Shown here: positions 7,581 to 15,661 of the stretch, in pieces
Layout of the letters: each line of letters opens with the position of its first letter
Position numbering within the stretch: position 1 is the first letter of the stretch
Assembly (NCBI GenBank): GCA_903864895.1
Contig: CAIPHQ010000301.1
Coordinates: 1 to 35,930 of the forward strand
DNA from: an uncultured Rhodospirillales bacterium
GTDB taxonomy: Bacteria; Pseudomonadota; Alphaproteobacteria; Acetobacterales; Acetobacteraceae
Direction of reading: 5' to 3'
Length of the DNA stretch: 35,930 nucleotides
Notes under the pieces: model-generated
What the model was told of the DNA's origin: nothing
Database searches by the model: none
What the model saw: only the letters and a program-made list of their open reading frames with translations
Program-made: the position numbers and the translations under genes

Positions 7581-9758
7581 ATGACGGTGCTGCGATTGAG
7601 CGTCAGCCGCCAACTGTACTACGTCGCGGCCCTTGTGCTGGTTCTGGTCGCAGGCGTGGCCGCGCAGCAATTGTGGCAGGTTCGCCGGTCCAAGTTGCAG
7701 GAAACCGAACGCCAGATGGCGCGGCTGGACATGGTGTTCGCCGAGCAGACCGGCCGGGCGGTGGAATCGGTCGATCTGATTCTGCGTGACACGGTGTTTT
7801 CCGCCCAGCGGATGCAGATGGGTGCCCATTCGCCTGAAGAACTCTCCGGGATCCTGCGCCGCCGCATCGCGGGGGTGCGGCAGGTCGCCGACCTGCTGAT
7901 TGTGGACAAGAACGGGCAGGTGGCCGCCGCCGCCAATGTGCAAGGGCCAATGCCCCCGTTGCTGGGTGCAGCCCTTGCCACCTATCTGAAAACCCCGCCC
8001 GAGGGCTTGCAATTCAGCCTGCCCTTCAAGCTGGCCGATGGCACATGGAGCGCGCTGATGGTGCGCGCCATCGTGTCAGACACCGGGCAATGGCTGGGCC
8101 TTGCGGTGGCCTGCCTGAACCTCGGCTATTTCGAGGATTTCTACAAAGCCGTTGAGTTGTCCGAAAACGGCGCAATCGTGCTGCACCGGCGCGACGGCAC
8201 CGTGCTGGCGCGGTTTCCGCACAACGATGCCGTGGTGGGCACCAGTTTCGCCGAATTGCCGCCCTTCCGCGACGTTTTGTCCAAGGCGCAGGCTGGAACG
8301 GTCATCATGACCAGCCCGGTCGATGGCTCCACCCGCGTGCTGGCCATACGGGCGCTGAAGGCGTTTCCGCTGGCCGTGAACGTGTCGGTCGATATGGACA
8401 TGATTCTGGCCCAGTGGCGCGTGCAGGTGTTTCTGCTCGGTGGCGCGGCGCTGATTGCCAGCGCCATTGTCACCGCGCTGCTGCTGATGCTGGCGCAGCG
8501 GTCGCGGCAGATTGAAGTGCTGGTGGGCGAATTCCGTGCCGCGCGCGACAGCGCCGAACTGGCCAGTGCGCGGCTGCGCGAACAGATGGATGAACGTGAG
8601 CGCGCCGAGGCGGCGCTGCGGCAGGCGCAGCGCATTGAAGTCATCGGCCAGTTGACCGGCGGCGTGGCGCACGACTTCAACAACCTGCTCACCGTGGTGC
8701 TGGGCAATCTGGATGTGCTGCAACGCACGCACGACCTGCCGCCCGGCCCGGCCTCATTGCTCAACACCATCCGCTCGGCCGCCGAGCGTGGGGCGGCCTT
8801 GACCTCGCAATTGCTGGCCTTTGCCCGGCGGCAGCCGCTGGTCGCCTCGCCGGTCGAAGTCAGCGCGGTGCTGCACCAGATGTCCGATCTGCTGCTCAGC
8901 GCGCTGGGCAGCCGCATCAGCATGCAGATGCAGGTGGCGGGCGATCTGTGGCCCGCCATGATCGACCCCACGCAGGTGGAATTGCTGGTGCTCAATCTGG
9001 CCATCAACGCGCGCGATGCGATGCCGGATGGCGGCACGCTGATCATTGCCGCCAGCAACATCACGCTGGGGGCCTCCGAACGCGCGGAACAGCAACCGGG
9101 GGATTACGTCCGCCTCGTGGTGTCAGACACCGGGATGGGCATGACGCAGGAAGTGCAGTCCAAGGCGTTCGAGCCGTTTTTCACCACCAAGGGGCCGGGG
9201 CGCGGCTCGGGGCTGGGGCTGTCGCAGGTCTATGGCGTGGTGCGCCAGTCCGGCGGCGGCGTGCAGATTGCCTCGCAGCCCGGGCGGGGCACCAGCGTGA
9301 TCGTGTATCTGCCGCGCGCCGCCCCGGCGCTGGCGATGGCGCCGCCGCCGCAATCGCCCGGTTTGCCCGGACGGCGCATCGGCAGCGACGTGACGGTGCT
9401 GCTGGTCGATGACGACCCGGCGGTGCGCAGCACCACCGCGCAATTGCTGCGCCATCTGGGCTACACGGTGGCCGAGGCTGACAGCGGTGCCGCGGCCATC
9501 GGCCTGCTGCAAGCCGGTCCGGTGCCGGATGTGGTGCTGACTGACGTGGCGATGCCGGGCATGAGCGGCCCGGAACTGGCCCGGCGGCTGCAACGCGACT
9601 GGCCAAAACTGCCGGTGGTGTTCGTGTCCGGCTACGCCGACCCGCAATCGGTGGCCGGTGGCGGGCAGATGAAGCGTCTGGTCAGCAAACCGTTCCGCCC
9701 CGCCGAACTCGCCGCCCAACTGGAAGCCGCCCTGTCCGAGCAGCGCGCGGGCGTCTGA
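7581..9758 (+). CDS. Membrane hybrid histidine kinase/response regulator
   Basis: 725 residues from ATG 7581; GGAGAG sits very close upstream, so the GTG at 7587, with better spacing, is an alternative start. TM1 (about 12-31), an extracytoplasmic PDC/dCache-like sensor (about 32-280, with LLIVDKNGQVAAAA and IVLHRRDGTVLARFP repeats), TM2 (about 283-306), coiled coil, HisKA with H364 in GGVAHDFNNLL, HATPase with intact N box (NLAINARDA) and G boxes (SDTGMGM, GRGSGLGLSQ), then a C-terminal receiver: VDDD, phospho-acceptor D655 in LTDVAMPG, and K in VSKPF. No response regulator with an output domain lies nearby, so the receiver may feed a distant phosphotransfer protein or be a sink. The ligand is probably a small organic acid or amino acid, as for many PDC sensors (inference). 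Confidence 0.93.
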   Translation: MTVLRLSVSRQLYYVAALVLVLVAGVAAQQLWQVRRSKLQETERQMARLDMVFAEQTGRAVESVDLILRDTVFSAQRMQMGAHSPEELSGILRRRIAGVRQVADLLIVDKNGQVAAAANVQGPMPPLLGAALATYLKTPPEGLQFSLPFKLADGTWSALMVRAIVSDTGQWLGLAVACLNLGYFEDFYKAVELSENGAIVLHRRDGTVLARFPHNDAVVGTSFAELPPFRDVLSKAQAGTVIMTSPVDGSTRVLAIRALKAFPLAVNVSVDMDMILAQWRVQVFLLGGAALIASAIVTALLLMLAQRSRQIEVLVGEFRAARDSAELASARLREQMDERERAEAALRQAQRIEVIGQLTGGVAHDFNNLLTVVLGNLDVLQRTHDLPPGPASLLNTIRSAAERGAALTSQLLAFARRQPLVASPVEVSAVLHQMSDLLLSALGSRISMQMQVAGDLWPAMIDPTQVELLVLNLAINARDAMPDGGTLIIAASNITLGASERAEQQPGDYVRLVVSDTGMGMTQEVQSKAFEPFFTTKGPGRGSGLGLSQVYGVVRQSGGGVQIASQPGRGTSVIVYLPRAAPALAMAPPPQSPGLPGRRIGSDVTVLLVDDDPAVRSTTAQLLRHLGYTVAEADSGAAAIGLLQAGPVPDVVLTDVAMPGMSGPELARRLQRDWPKLPVVFVSGYADPQSVAGGGQMKRLVSKPFRPAELAAQLEAALSEQRAGV

Positions 9759-9770
9759 CCGCCCGCGCGC
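9743..9770. terminator. Bidirectional GC hairpin between convergent genes
   Basis: 11-bp perfect stem GCGCGCGGGCG / CGCCCGCGCGC with a 6-nt loop. The kinase stop codon (9756-9758) lies in the loop, and the M20 peptidase stop is just beyond at 9777. There is no T-run; it probably ends both transcripts. Confidence 0.6.
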
Positions 9771-9776
9771 CTGAAA

Positions 9777-11165
9777 CTACCCCGCCGCCAGAAGCCCCAG
9801 CAGCCGCACATGGCTGCGCACCCCGTGGCGGAAGCACGCCACCTCGAACTTCTCGTTCGGGCTGTGGATCTGGTCATCGTCCAGCCCGAAGCCCATCAGC
9901 AGACTGTCCAGCCCCAGCATCCGCTTCAGGCTGCCCACCACCGGAATCGAGCCGCCGCAGCCTGCCAGTACCGCCGGGCGGCCATATTCCTCGGCCAGCG
10001 CATCGCGCGCCGCCTGCACGAAGCGGCTTTCAGCCGGCACCTCGATGCCCGGCCCGTGGGCGAATTCCTGCACGTTCATCTGCACGTCGGCGGGCAGATG
10101 CGCGCGCATGAACTGCCGGAAGCCCTCAATGATCGCCACCGGGTTCTGCCCCGGCACCAGCCGGAAACTCACCTTGGCCCCGGCTTCCGACGCGATCACG
10201 GTCTTCGCTCCCGGCCCGGCATAGCCGCCCCAGATGCCGTTCACATCGCAGGTCGGCCGCGCCCACAGCCGCTCCAGCGCGCCGCGCCCGGCCTCACCGG
10301 CCGGAATCGACAGGCCGATATCACCCAGAAACTTGCTCTCATCAAAGCCCAGCGCCGCCCACGACACCGCCTGCGAATTGGTCAGTTCGGCCACCCCGTC
10401 ATAGAAGCCGGGAATGGCGATGCGGCCGTTGTCCTCGTGCAGTGCGGCCAGCGCGCGGGTCAGCGCGTTGATCGGGTTGCGCGCCGAGCCGCCGAACATG
10501 CCGGAATGCAGGTCGCGGGACGCGGCCTTGATGTCGATTTGCAGATACACCAGCCCGCGCAGCCCGGTGGTGATGGCGGGCGTGTTGATGTCCCACATGT
10601 TGGTGTCAGAAATCACCGCAATGTCGGCCTGCAGTTCCGGCGCGTGCGCGGCCAGAAACGCCTCCAGATTGACGCTGCCGACTTCTTCCTCCCCCTCGAT
10701 CACGGCCGTGATGGCCACCGGCAGGCTGCCGGTCTCGGCGTGCCACGCCCGCATGGCGGCCAGCCACATCGCCACCTGCCCCTTGTCGTCCACCGCCCCG
10801 CGCGCCACCACCCGCGGGCCGTGCGGGCCATCCACAATCGCCGGGTCAAACGGCGCGCTGTGCCACAATTCCAACGGCTCGGGCGGCTGCACGTCGTAAT
10901 GGCCATAGAACAGCAGATGCGGCGCATTGCCGCCGGGGCCAGCGTGATGCGCCAGCACCACCGGATGGCCCGGCGTTTCCACCAGACGCGCCGAGAAGCC
11001 GAGGCTTTCCAGATCGGCGCGGGCGAATTCGGCGGCGGCACGGCAATCGGCGGCGTGCCTGGGCTGGGCGCTGATGCTGGGAATGCGCAGCCAGTCCAGC
11101 CACTTGCCCTGCAATGCCGCGAAATCCGTGTCCACCCGCGCCAGCACGCCCTGCGTCGTCGTCAT
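9777..11165 (-). CDS. M20-family metallodipeptidase
   Basis: 462 residues; AGGGGA upstream supports ATG 11165. Metal and catalytic motifs of the M20 dipeptidase branch (CNDP-like) are present in order: FYGHYDVQP (His, Asp), GAVDDKGQ (bridging Asp), EGEEEVGS (general base and metal Glu), SDTNMWD, the dimerisation-lid RDLHSGMFGG, and the final metal His in DDDQIHSPNEKF. The enzyme hydrolyses dipeptides such as Cys-Gly or similar with two zinc or manganese ions in the cytoplasm (no signal peptide). It follows the gamma-glutamyltransferase by 42 nt on the same strand: transferase releases an aminoacyl-glycine, dipeptidase splits it. That joint role is inferred from neighbourhood. Confidence 0.93.
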   Translation of the reverse strand: MTTTQGVLARVDTDFAALQGKWLDWLRIPSISAQPRHAADCRAAAEFARADLESLGFSARLVETPGHPVVLAHHAGPGGNAPHLLFYGHYDVQPPEPLELWHSAPFDPAIVDGPHGPRVVARGAVDDKGQVAMWLAAMRAWHAETGSLPVAITAVIEGEEEVGSVNLEAFLAAHAPELQADIAVISDTNMWDINTPAITTGLRGLVYLQIDIKAASRDLHSGMFGGSARNPINALTRALAALHEDNGRIAIPGFYDGVAELTNSQAVSWAALGFDESKFLGDIGLSIPAGEAGRGALERLWARPTCDVNGIWGGYAGPGAKTVIASEAGAKVSFRLVPGQNPVAIIEGFRQFMRAHLPADVQMNVQEFAHGPGIEVPAESRFVQAARDALAEEYGRPAVLAGCGGSIPVVGSLKRMLGLDSLLMGFGLDDDQIHSPNEKFEVACFRHGVRSHVRLLGLLAAG

Positions 11166-11207
11166 GCCATTCCCCTGTGTCGTATCCCGGCGTCCAGTTT
11201 CGCCCGG

Positions 11208-12893
11208 TCAGTCGCCCAGCGCCACCCCGTCGCGGCGCGGGTCGGCGAACCCCAGCCAACCCGCCCCGCTGCGCCGCGCGAAGATCGAGCCGGAGGGCAG
11301 CGGTTCGGCGGCGGCCGCATGGCCCATCGCCTCCAGCGGCGCGGCCAGTTGCGTGGCAGCCGTGCCGGCTTCCAGTGCCAGATGATCGGTGTCGGCACTG
11401 GACAGATGCGGCTGGCCCAGCACAGACGCCGCAGCGGCCTGGCCCGGCAGCAAGCCAAGCAGCGCCTGTGCGACGAAATCCGGCACGCCCGGCCCGCCGC
11501 CGCTGCCGCCCAGCAGCACGGGCTGCCCCCTGGCGTCGAACGCCATCACCGGGGCCATCGGTGTCGCCGGGCGCTTGTCCGGCGCCATAGCATTGGCATA
11601 GCGCACGCCGGAGGGAGCCACCGGCGAGAAATTGGCCAGCGCATTGTTCAGCGGCATCCCGCCCGCCACCACGCGCGCGCCGAACACATGCGTCAGGCTG
11701 CTGGTCATGCTGACCGCGTCGCCATTGCGCGCCACCACCACAATCTGGCTGGTCGCCGTGACCGGGCGGCCCGGATCGTCCTGATACCGCGCCTGCTGCC
11801 CCGGCACCCCGGCCGGCGGGCGGACCAGCGCGCGCTGTGGCTGAATCAATGCCGCGCGGGCTGCCAGATAGCCGGGGTCCAGCAGCGCGGCGGCAGGCAC
11901 CGGCACGAAATCCGGGTCAGCGGCGTAGCGCCGCCGGTCGGCCTGCGCCAGCCGTCCGGCATCGGCGAAGCGATGGGCATAACCGGCCTCGGCCAGATCA
12001 CCCGGCCCGGCCATCGCCACAAGTTGCAGCGCCAGAACGCCGCCATACACAGGCGGCGGCGCGGTGCAGAGCCGCCAGTCCAGCCACACCATGCACAGCG
12101 CTTCACTGCGCGTGGCGCGGTAGCCCTGCAAATCGGCGGCCGACAGATGCGATGGCCGCGCACCTTGCCCCAGCGCGGCCATGGCCTCGGCCATCCCGCC
12201 GCCCGCCCATAGCCCGGCAGGCCCAAGTGCCGCCACCCGGCGCAGCGTCCCGGCATAGGCCGGGTTGCGCGCCGTCTCACCGGGGCGGGGCAGGGTGGGG
12301 CCGTACAGCGCCGCGATGGCGGCAAAGCCCGGCGCGCCCGGCCCGCTCAGCAGCGCGTGCAGCCCGCGCGGCATGGGAAAACCATCCTGCGCCAGCCTGA
12401 TCGCGGGCTGGAACAAATCCGCCCATGGCAGCTTGCCCTGTGCCTGATGCGCCGCCCACAGCGCGGGCAACGTGCCCGGCACGCCCACGGCACCACCGCC
12501 ATAGGCCACGCTGGCCGGGTCCAGTGGCTGGCCCGAAGCATCGGCGTTCAGCCCCTCCGGCGCGCGGCTTCCGGCGCGCGGCGTGCCGTCGATCACGGAA
12601 AGCCCGCCCGCCTGCGCCTGCCACAGCAGCAACACCGAGCCTCCGCCGGGGCCAGACGCGTTGGGCTCCACCAGCCCCAGCACCGCCTCGGCGGCAATCG
12701 CCGCATCCACCGCCGTGCCGCCCCGGCGCAGTATCTCCAGCCCGGCGGCGCTGGCCAGCTTGTCGTCAGTGATGACGATCTCGCGGGCAGGGGTGGCCAG
12801 CCCCGCCGCCGGGGGCTTGCTGCCCGGTGGCGTGCAGCCACAGGCCACAGCGAGCAGCAGCAGGGCAGGCCAGCGTGCAGGGGCGGCATTCAT
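11208..12893 (-). CDS. Gamma-glutamyltransferase, exported, divergent active site
   Basis: About 561 residues from ATG 12893; the longer reading from 12914 is possible and neither has a strong ribosome site. An N-terminal hydrophobic stretch ends in LLLLAVACGC, so it is exported, perhaps as a lipoprotein (C18 or C20). The Ntn-hydrolase precursor layout is clear: ASAAGLEILRRGGTAVDAAIAA, LVEPNASGPGGGSVLLL and VPGTLPALW in the large part, then the autocleavage/nucleophile region VTATSQIVVV, where T381 aligns with the catalytic Thr of E. coli GGT. Beyond it are SMTSSLTHVFGARVV and LNNALANFSP. The oxyanion-hole pair usually written SSM in KRPLSSMSP is T-P here (KRPATPMAP, 440-448). Acts on glutathione or other gamma-glutamyl compounds in the periplasm; pairs with the downstream dipeptidase. 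The 127-nt spacer to the divergent NodT gene shows no clear operator. Confidence 0.88.
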   Translation of the reverse strand: MNAAPARWPALLLLAVACGCTPPGSKPPAAGLATPAREIVITDDKLASAAGLEILRRGGTAVDAAIAAEAVLGLVEPNASGPGGGSVLLLWQAQAGGLSVIDGTPRAGSRAPEGLNADASGQPLDPASVAYGGGAVGVPGTLPALWAAHQAQGKLPWADLFQPAIRLAQDGFPMPRGLHALLSGPGAPGFAAIAALYGPTLPRPGETARNPAYAGTLRRVAALGPAGLWAGGGMAEAMAALGQGARPSHLSAADLQGYRATRSEALCMVWLDWRLCTAPPPVYGGVLALQLVAMAGPGDLAEAGYAHRFADAGRLAQADRRRYAADPDFVPVPAAALLDPGYLAARAALIQPQRALVRPPAGVPGQQARYQDDPGRPVTATSQIVVVARNGDAVSMTSSLTHVFGARVVAGGMPLNNALANFSPVAPSGVRYANAMAPDKRPATPMAPVMAFDARGQPVLLGGSGGGPGVPDFVAQALLGLLPGQAAAASVLGQPHLSSADTDHLALEAGTAATQLAAPLEAMGHAAAAEPLPSGSIFARRSGAGWLGFADPRRDGVALGD

Positions 12894-13020
12894 GCGGCCG
12901 GAGGTAAGCGGCATTCCCCCGGCATGGCAAATTTCACGGGCGCGACCCTCCCGCGCGGTGGCGGGCGTTGACCGGGGGGCATTGCCGCCTACCCTCCGCC
13001 TGGGTGTCTGGAGTGTGCCG

Positions 13021-14586
13021 GTGAGCGAGCGAAGCAGTCTGGGGCGGGCGGCGGCATGGGCGCTGGCGGCGGCGGCGTTGGCTGGCTGCGCGCCGAAGGG
13101 GCCGAATTTTCAGCCGCCGGCGGCCACCGGCGTGCCGGCCGCGTGGCAGGCTGCCAAAGCCGCCCCCGCCTCTCTCAGCGAACCCGTCCCCGAACCGCCC
13201 GATCCGCATTGGTGGAGCCTGTTCGGCGACCCCACGCTGACCGGGCTCGAAACCCGCGTCGCGGCGCAGAATCTGGATGTGCAGCAGGCCGGGCTGAAAC
13301 TGGCGCAAAGCCGCGCGGCGCTCGGCGTGGCCGCCTCGGCAGAATTTCCGGTGGCCGATGCCAATGCCAGCTTCGCGCGCCAGCAACTCAGCAGGAAGGG
13401 CGCATTGTCGCTGGTGGGCGGCGGCCCGGCCACGGCCAGCAACGGCAACAGCGGCACCAGCGGTGCGGTGCAGAACACCGGGCTGTTCGCGCCGTTCGAC
13501 CTGTACCAATACGGCTTCGACGCGACATGGGAGATTGATTTCTGGGGCCGGGTGCGGCGCGGCGTGGAAGCGGCCGGCGCCAACGTGCAGGCCACCGAGG
13601 AAGCGCGGCGGCAGACTCTTCTGGTCGCCTTGGGCGAAATGGCGCGCGACTACATCCGCCTGCGCGCCACCCAGCGCGCGCTGGAAATCACCAACGCCAA
13701 TCTCGGCACGGCCAGACAAAGCCTGAAACTCACACAGGACCGCGCCGCCGGTGGCCTGACCACCGATCTGGACGTGGCCAATGCCGCCGCCCAGGTGGCC
13801 AACATCGCCGCCGAACTGCCCGCGCTGGAAGCCGCACAGGACCGCCTGACCAACGCCATCGCGCTGCTGCTGGGGCTGCCGCCGCGCAGCCTGTCCGCCG
13901 AACTGGCGGATGCCCACCCGATTCCGCCGGTGCCGCCGCGCGTGCCGGTGGGCCTGCCCTCCGATCTCGCCCGCCGCCGCCCGGACATCCGCCGCGCCGA
14001 GGCGCAGTTGCATGAGGCCACCGCCGATGTCGGCGTGGCGGTGGCGGATTTCTATCCGCGCGTCACGCTGTCCGGCAGTGCCGCCATTCAGGCCACGCAG
14101 TTCGCCGAAATGGGCAATTGGGCACAGGCCAATACGTGGGCGTGGGGGCCGAGCATCTCGCTGCCGATCTTCGAGGGCGGGCGGCTGCACCGGGTGCTGG
14201 AAGTGCGCCAGACCCAGCAGAAGGAAGCCGCCCTGGCCTACCACCAGACCGTGCTGGCGGCACTGCATGAGGTGGACAACGCCATGACCGCCTATCAGGC
14301 CGAGCAACTGCGCCAGATCCAGTTGCAGGAAGCCGTGGTGCAGCACCGCCGCGCGCTGAAACTGGCGCAGGAACGCTACGCGCAGGGCGTGGCCGATTTT
14401 CTGGCGGTGCTGGACGCCCAGCGCGGGCTGCTCGCCTCCGAACAGGCGCTGACCCAGACCACGGCGGCGGTTTCCACCAATCTGGTGCAAATCTATCTTG
14501 CCATCGGCGGCGGCTGGCAGTCCGATCTGCCGGAAACGCCTGCGCCGGTGGCCCCGCCGCTCGCGTGGCAAGACCTCACACCCTAG
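13021..14586 (+). CDS. NodT-family outer-membrane efflux lipoprotein
   Basis: 521 residues from GTG 13021, with GGAG at 13010-13013. A lipobox LAGC follows a short signal (C about residue 22). The TolC-like core is seen in repeated form: PHWWSLFGDPTLTGLETRVAAQNLDVQQAGLKLAQSRA in the first half and VGLPSDLARRRPDIRRAEAQLHEATADVGVAVADFYPRVTLSG leading the second, with long Ala/Gln-rich helices forming the periplasmic barrel and a final YAQGVADFLAVLDAQRGLLASEQ. NodT proteins are the outer-membrane exit of RND tripartite pumps, but no membrane-fusion or RND pump gene is in the window, so it is an orphan here or serves a pump encoded elsewhere. The amidohydrolase starts 12 nt downstream. Confidence 0.94.
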   Translation: MSERSSLGRAAAWALAAAALAGCAPKGPNFQPPAATGVPAAWQAAKAAPASLSEPVPEPPDPHWWSLFGDPTLTGLETRVAAQNLDVQQAGLKLAQSRAALGVAASAEFPVADANASFARQQLSRKGALSLVGGGPATASNGNSGTSGAVQNTGLFAPFDLYQYGFDATWEIDFWGRVRRGVEAAGANVQATEEARRQTLLVALGEMARDYIRLRATQRALEITNANLGTARQSLKLTQDRAAGGLTTDLDVANAAAQVANIAAELPALEAAQDRLTNAIALLLGLPPRSLSAELADAHPIPPVPPRVPVGLPSDLARRRPDIRRAEAQLHEATADVGVAVADFYPRVTLSGSAAIQATQFAEMGNWAQANTWAWGPSISLPIFEGGRLHRVLEVRQTQQKEAALAYHQTVLAALHEVDNAMTAYQAEQLRQIQLQEAVVQHRRALKLAQERYAQGVADFLAVLDAQRGLLASEQALTQTTAAVSTNLVQIYLAIGGGWQSDLPETPAPVAPPLAWQDLTP

Positions 14587-14597
14587 GCAGACCCCGC

Positions 14598-15500
14598 ATG
14601 TACACCGGCCCCATCATCGACCCGCATTTCCACTTCTGGGACCTGTCGATGAAGAAGCATCCGTGGCTCGCCCCCTCGGATGGCGGGGTGCAGGCGCTGG
14701 GCGGGCTGGAAAAACTGCGCCACGACCATCTGCCCGCCGACTATCTGGCAGCCAGCGCCGGGCAGAACATCGCTGCCACCGTGCATATCGAGGCGCTGTG
14801 GGAGTTTGGCGACGAAATCGGTGAGACGCTGTGGCTGGAAACCCTCGACCGGCCCGCAGGCATCGCCGCGCGCTACATCGCCGCCGCCCCGTTCGGCACG
14901 GACCGCGCCGCCTCGGTCATCGCCGCACAGGCGGCGGTCAAGCGCGTGGCGGGCATCCGCGCGGTGCTCAGCAACCACCCGCACGAACCGGCCCGCAATT
15001 TCGCGCCCCGCGACGGCATTGCCTTCGAGCCGGAGTTCCGCCGCGACGTGGCCAAGCTCATCGACCACGGCCTGATGCTGGAACTGATGATGTATCACTA
15101 TCAGTTGGACGGCGTGCTCGATCTGTCCCGCGCGCTGCCCGATCTGCGGATCGTGGTGAACCATTGCGCGAGCCCCATCGACCGTGACCCGGCCGGGATG
15201 CAGAAATGGAAGGATTCGGTGCGCGCGCTGGCCGACCGGCCGAACATCGTGCTGAAAGTCTCCAATATCGGCGCGTATGACCCAACACCCACCGAAGCCA
15301 GCGTGACCGATGTGGCGCTGCACTGCATCAACAGCTTCGGGCCGGATCGCGCCATGCTGGCCACCGATTGGCCGGTGGCTGGCATGCACAGCAGCTTCGG
15401 CCAGTTGTACGACGAATTTCGCCGCATCACCGCAGGCTTCAGCGCCTCGGAGCAGCGCGCGCTGTTCCATGACACCGCCAGGCGGGTGTACGCGCTGTAA
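14598..15500 (+). CDS. Amidohydrolase-2 family lactonase/hydrolase (COG3618-like)
   Basis: 300 residues from ATG 14598, 12 nt after the NodT stop; an in-frame start inside NodT (14565) is unlikely. TIM-barrel amidohydrolase motifs: metal HxH in IDPHFHFWD (residues 9-15), VHIEALWE after strand 2, MYHYQLD, the His of VVNHCASP, and the metal/catalytic Asp in LATDWPV near residue 255. This group includes L-fucono-1,5-lactonase and 2-pyrone-4,6-dicarboxylate lactonase, which open sugar or aromatic-derived lactones. Substrate not readable. Its link to the efflux lipoprotein may simply be read-through. Confidence 0.85.
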   Translation: MYTGPIIDPHFHFWDLSMKKHPWLAPSDGGVQALGGLEKLRHDHLPADYLAASAGQNIAATVHIEALWEFGDEIGETLWLETLDRPAGIAARYIAAAPFGTDRAASVIAAQAAVKRVAGIRAVLSNHPHEPARNFAPRDGIAFEPEFRRDVAKLIDHGLMLELMMYHYQLDGVLDLSRALPDLRIVVNHCASPIDRDPAGMQKWKDSVRALADRPNIVLKVSNIGAYDPTPTEASVTDVALHCINSFGPDRAMLATDWPVAGMHSSFGQLYDEFRRITAGFSASEQRALFHDTARRVYAL

Positions 15501-15533
15501 CGTCAGCACCGCCCCGCGCAGACGGCAGAAATC

Positions 15534-15559
15534 CGGACGGCGCGCGCGGCTGCCGTCCG
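15534..15559 (+). terminator. Hairpin after amidohydrolase
   Basis: 8-bp stem CGGACGGC / GCCGTCCG with a 10-nt loop, 34 nt after the amidohydrolase stop. No T-run; a terminator role is likely from position only. Confidence 0.4.
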
Positions 15560-15590
15560 TGCAGGTGCGGTGGCCCATCAGGCTTTGGCG

Positions 15591-15619
15591 TTGCTGAAGC
15601 TCGTGTAGTTGCGTATTTG
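15591..15619 (+). promoter_or_regulatory. Possible sigma-70-type promoter for the PAS kinase
   Basis: TTGCTG (15591-15596), 17-nt spacer, TATTTG (15614-15619). The surrounding 15590-15660 stretch is clearly more AT-rich than the genes, as promoters in this genome seem to be. The match to consensus is partial. Confidence 0.3.
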
Positions 15620-15661
15620 TTGATTGGATCAGCCCGCATACTGGCATGCTAGGGGATTTTG

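Noticed and set aside
9810-12212. 800-codon plus-strand ORF opposite the M20 and GGT genes
   Set aside because: Spans two genes and their spacer, has no motifs and is rich in His, Arg and Gln; a codon-bias shadow.
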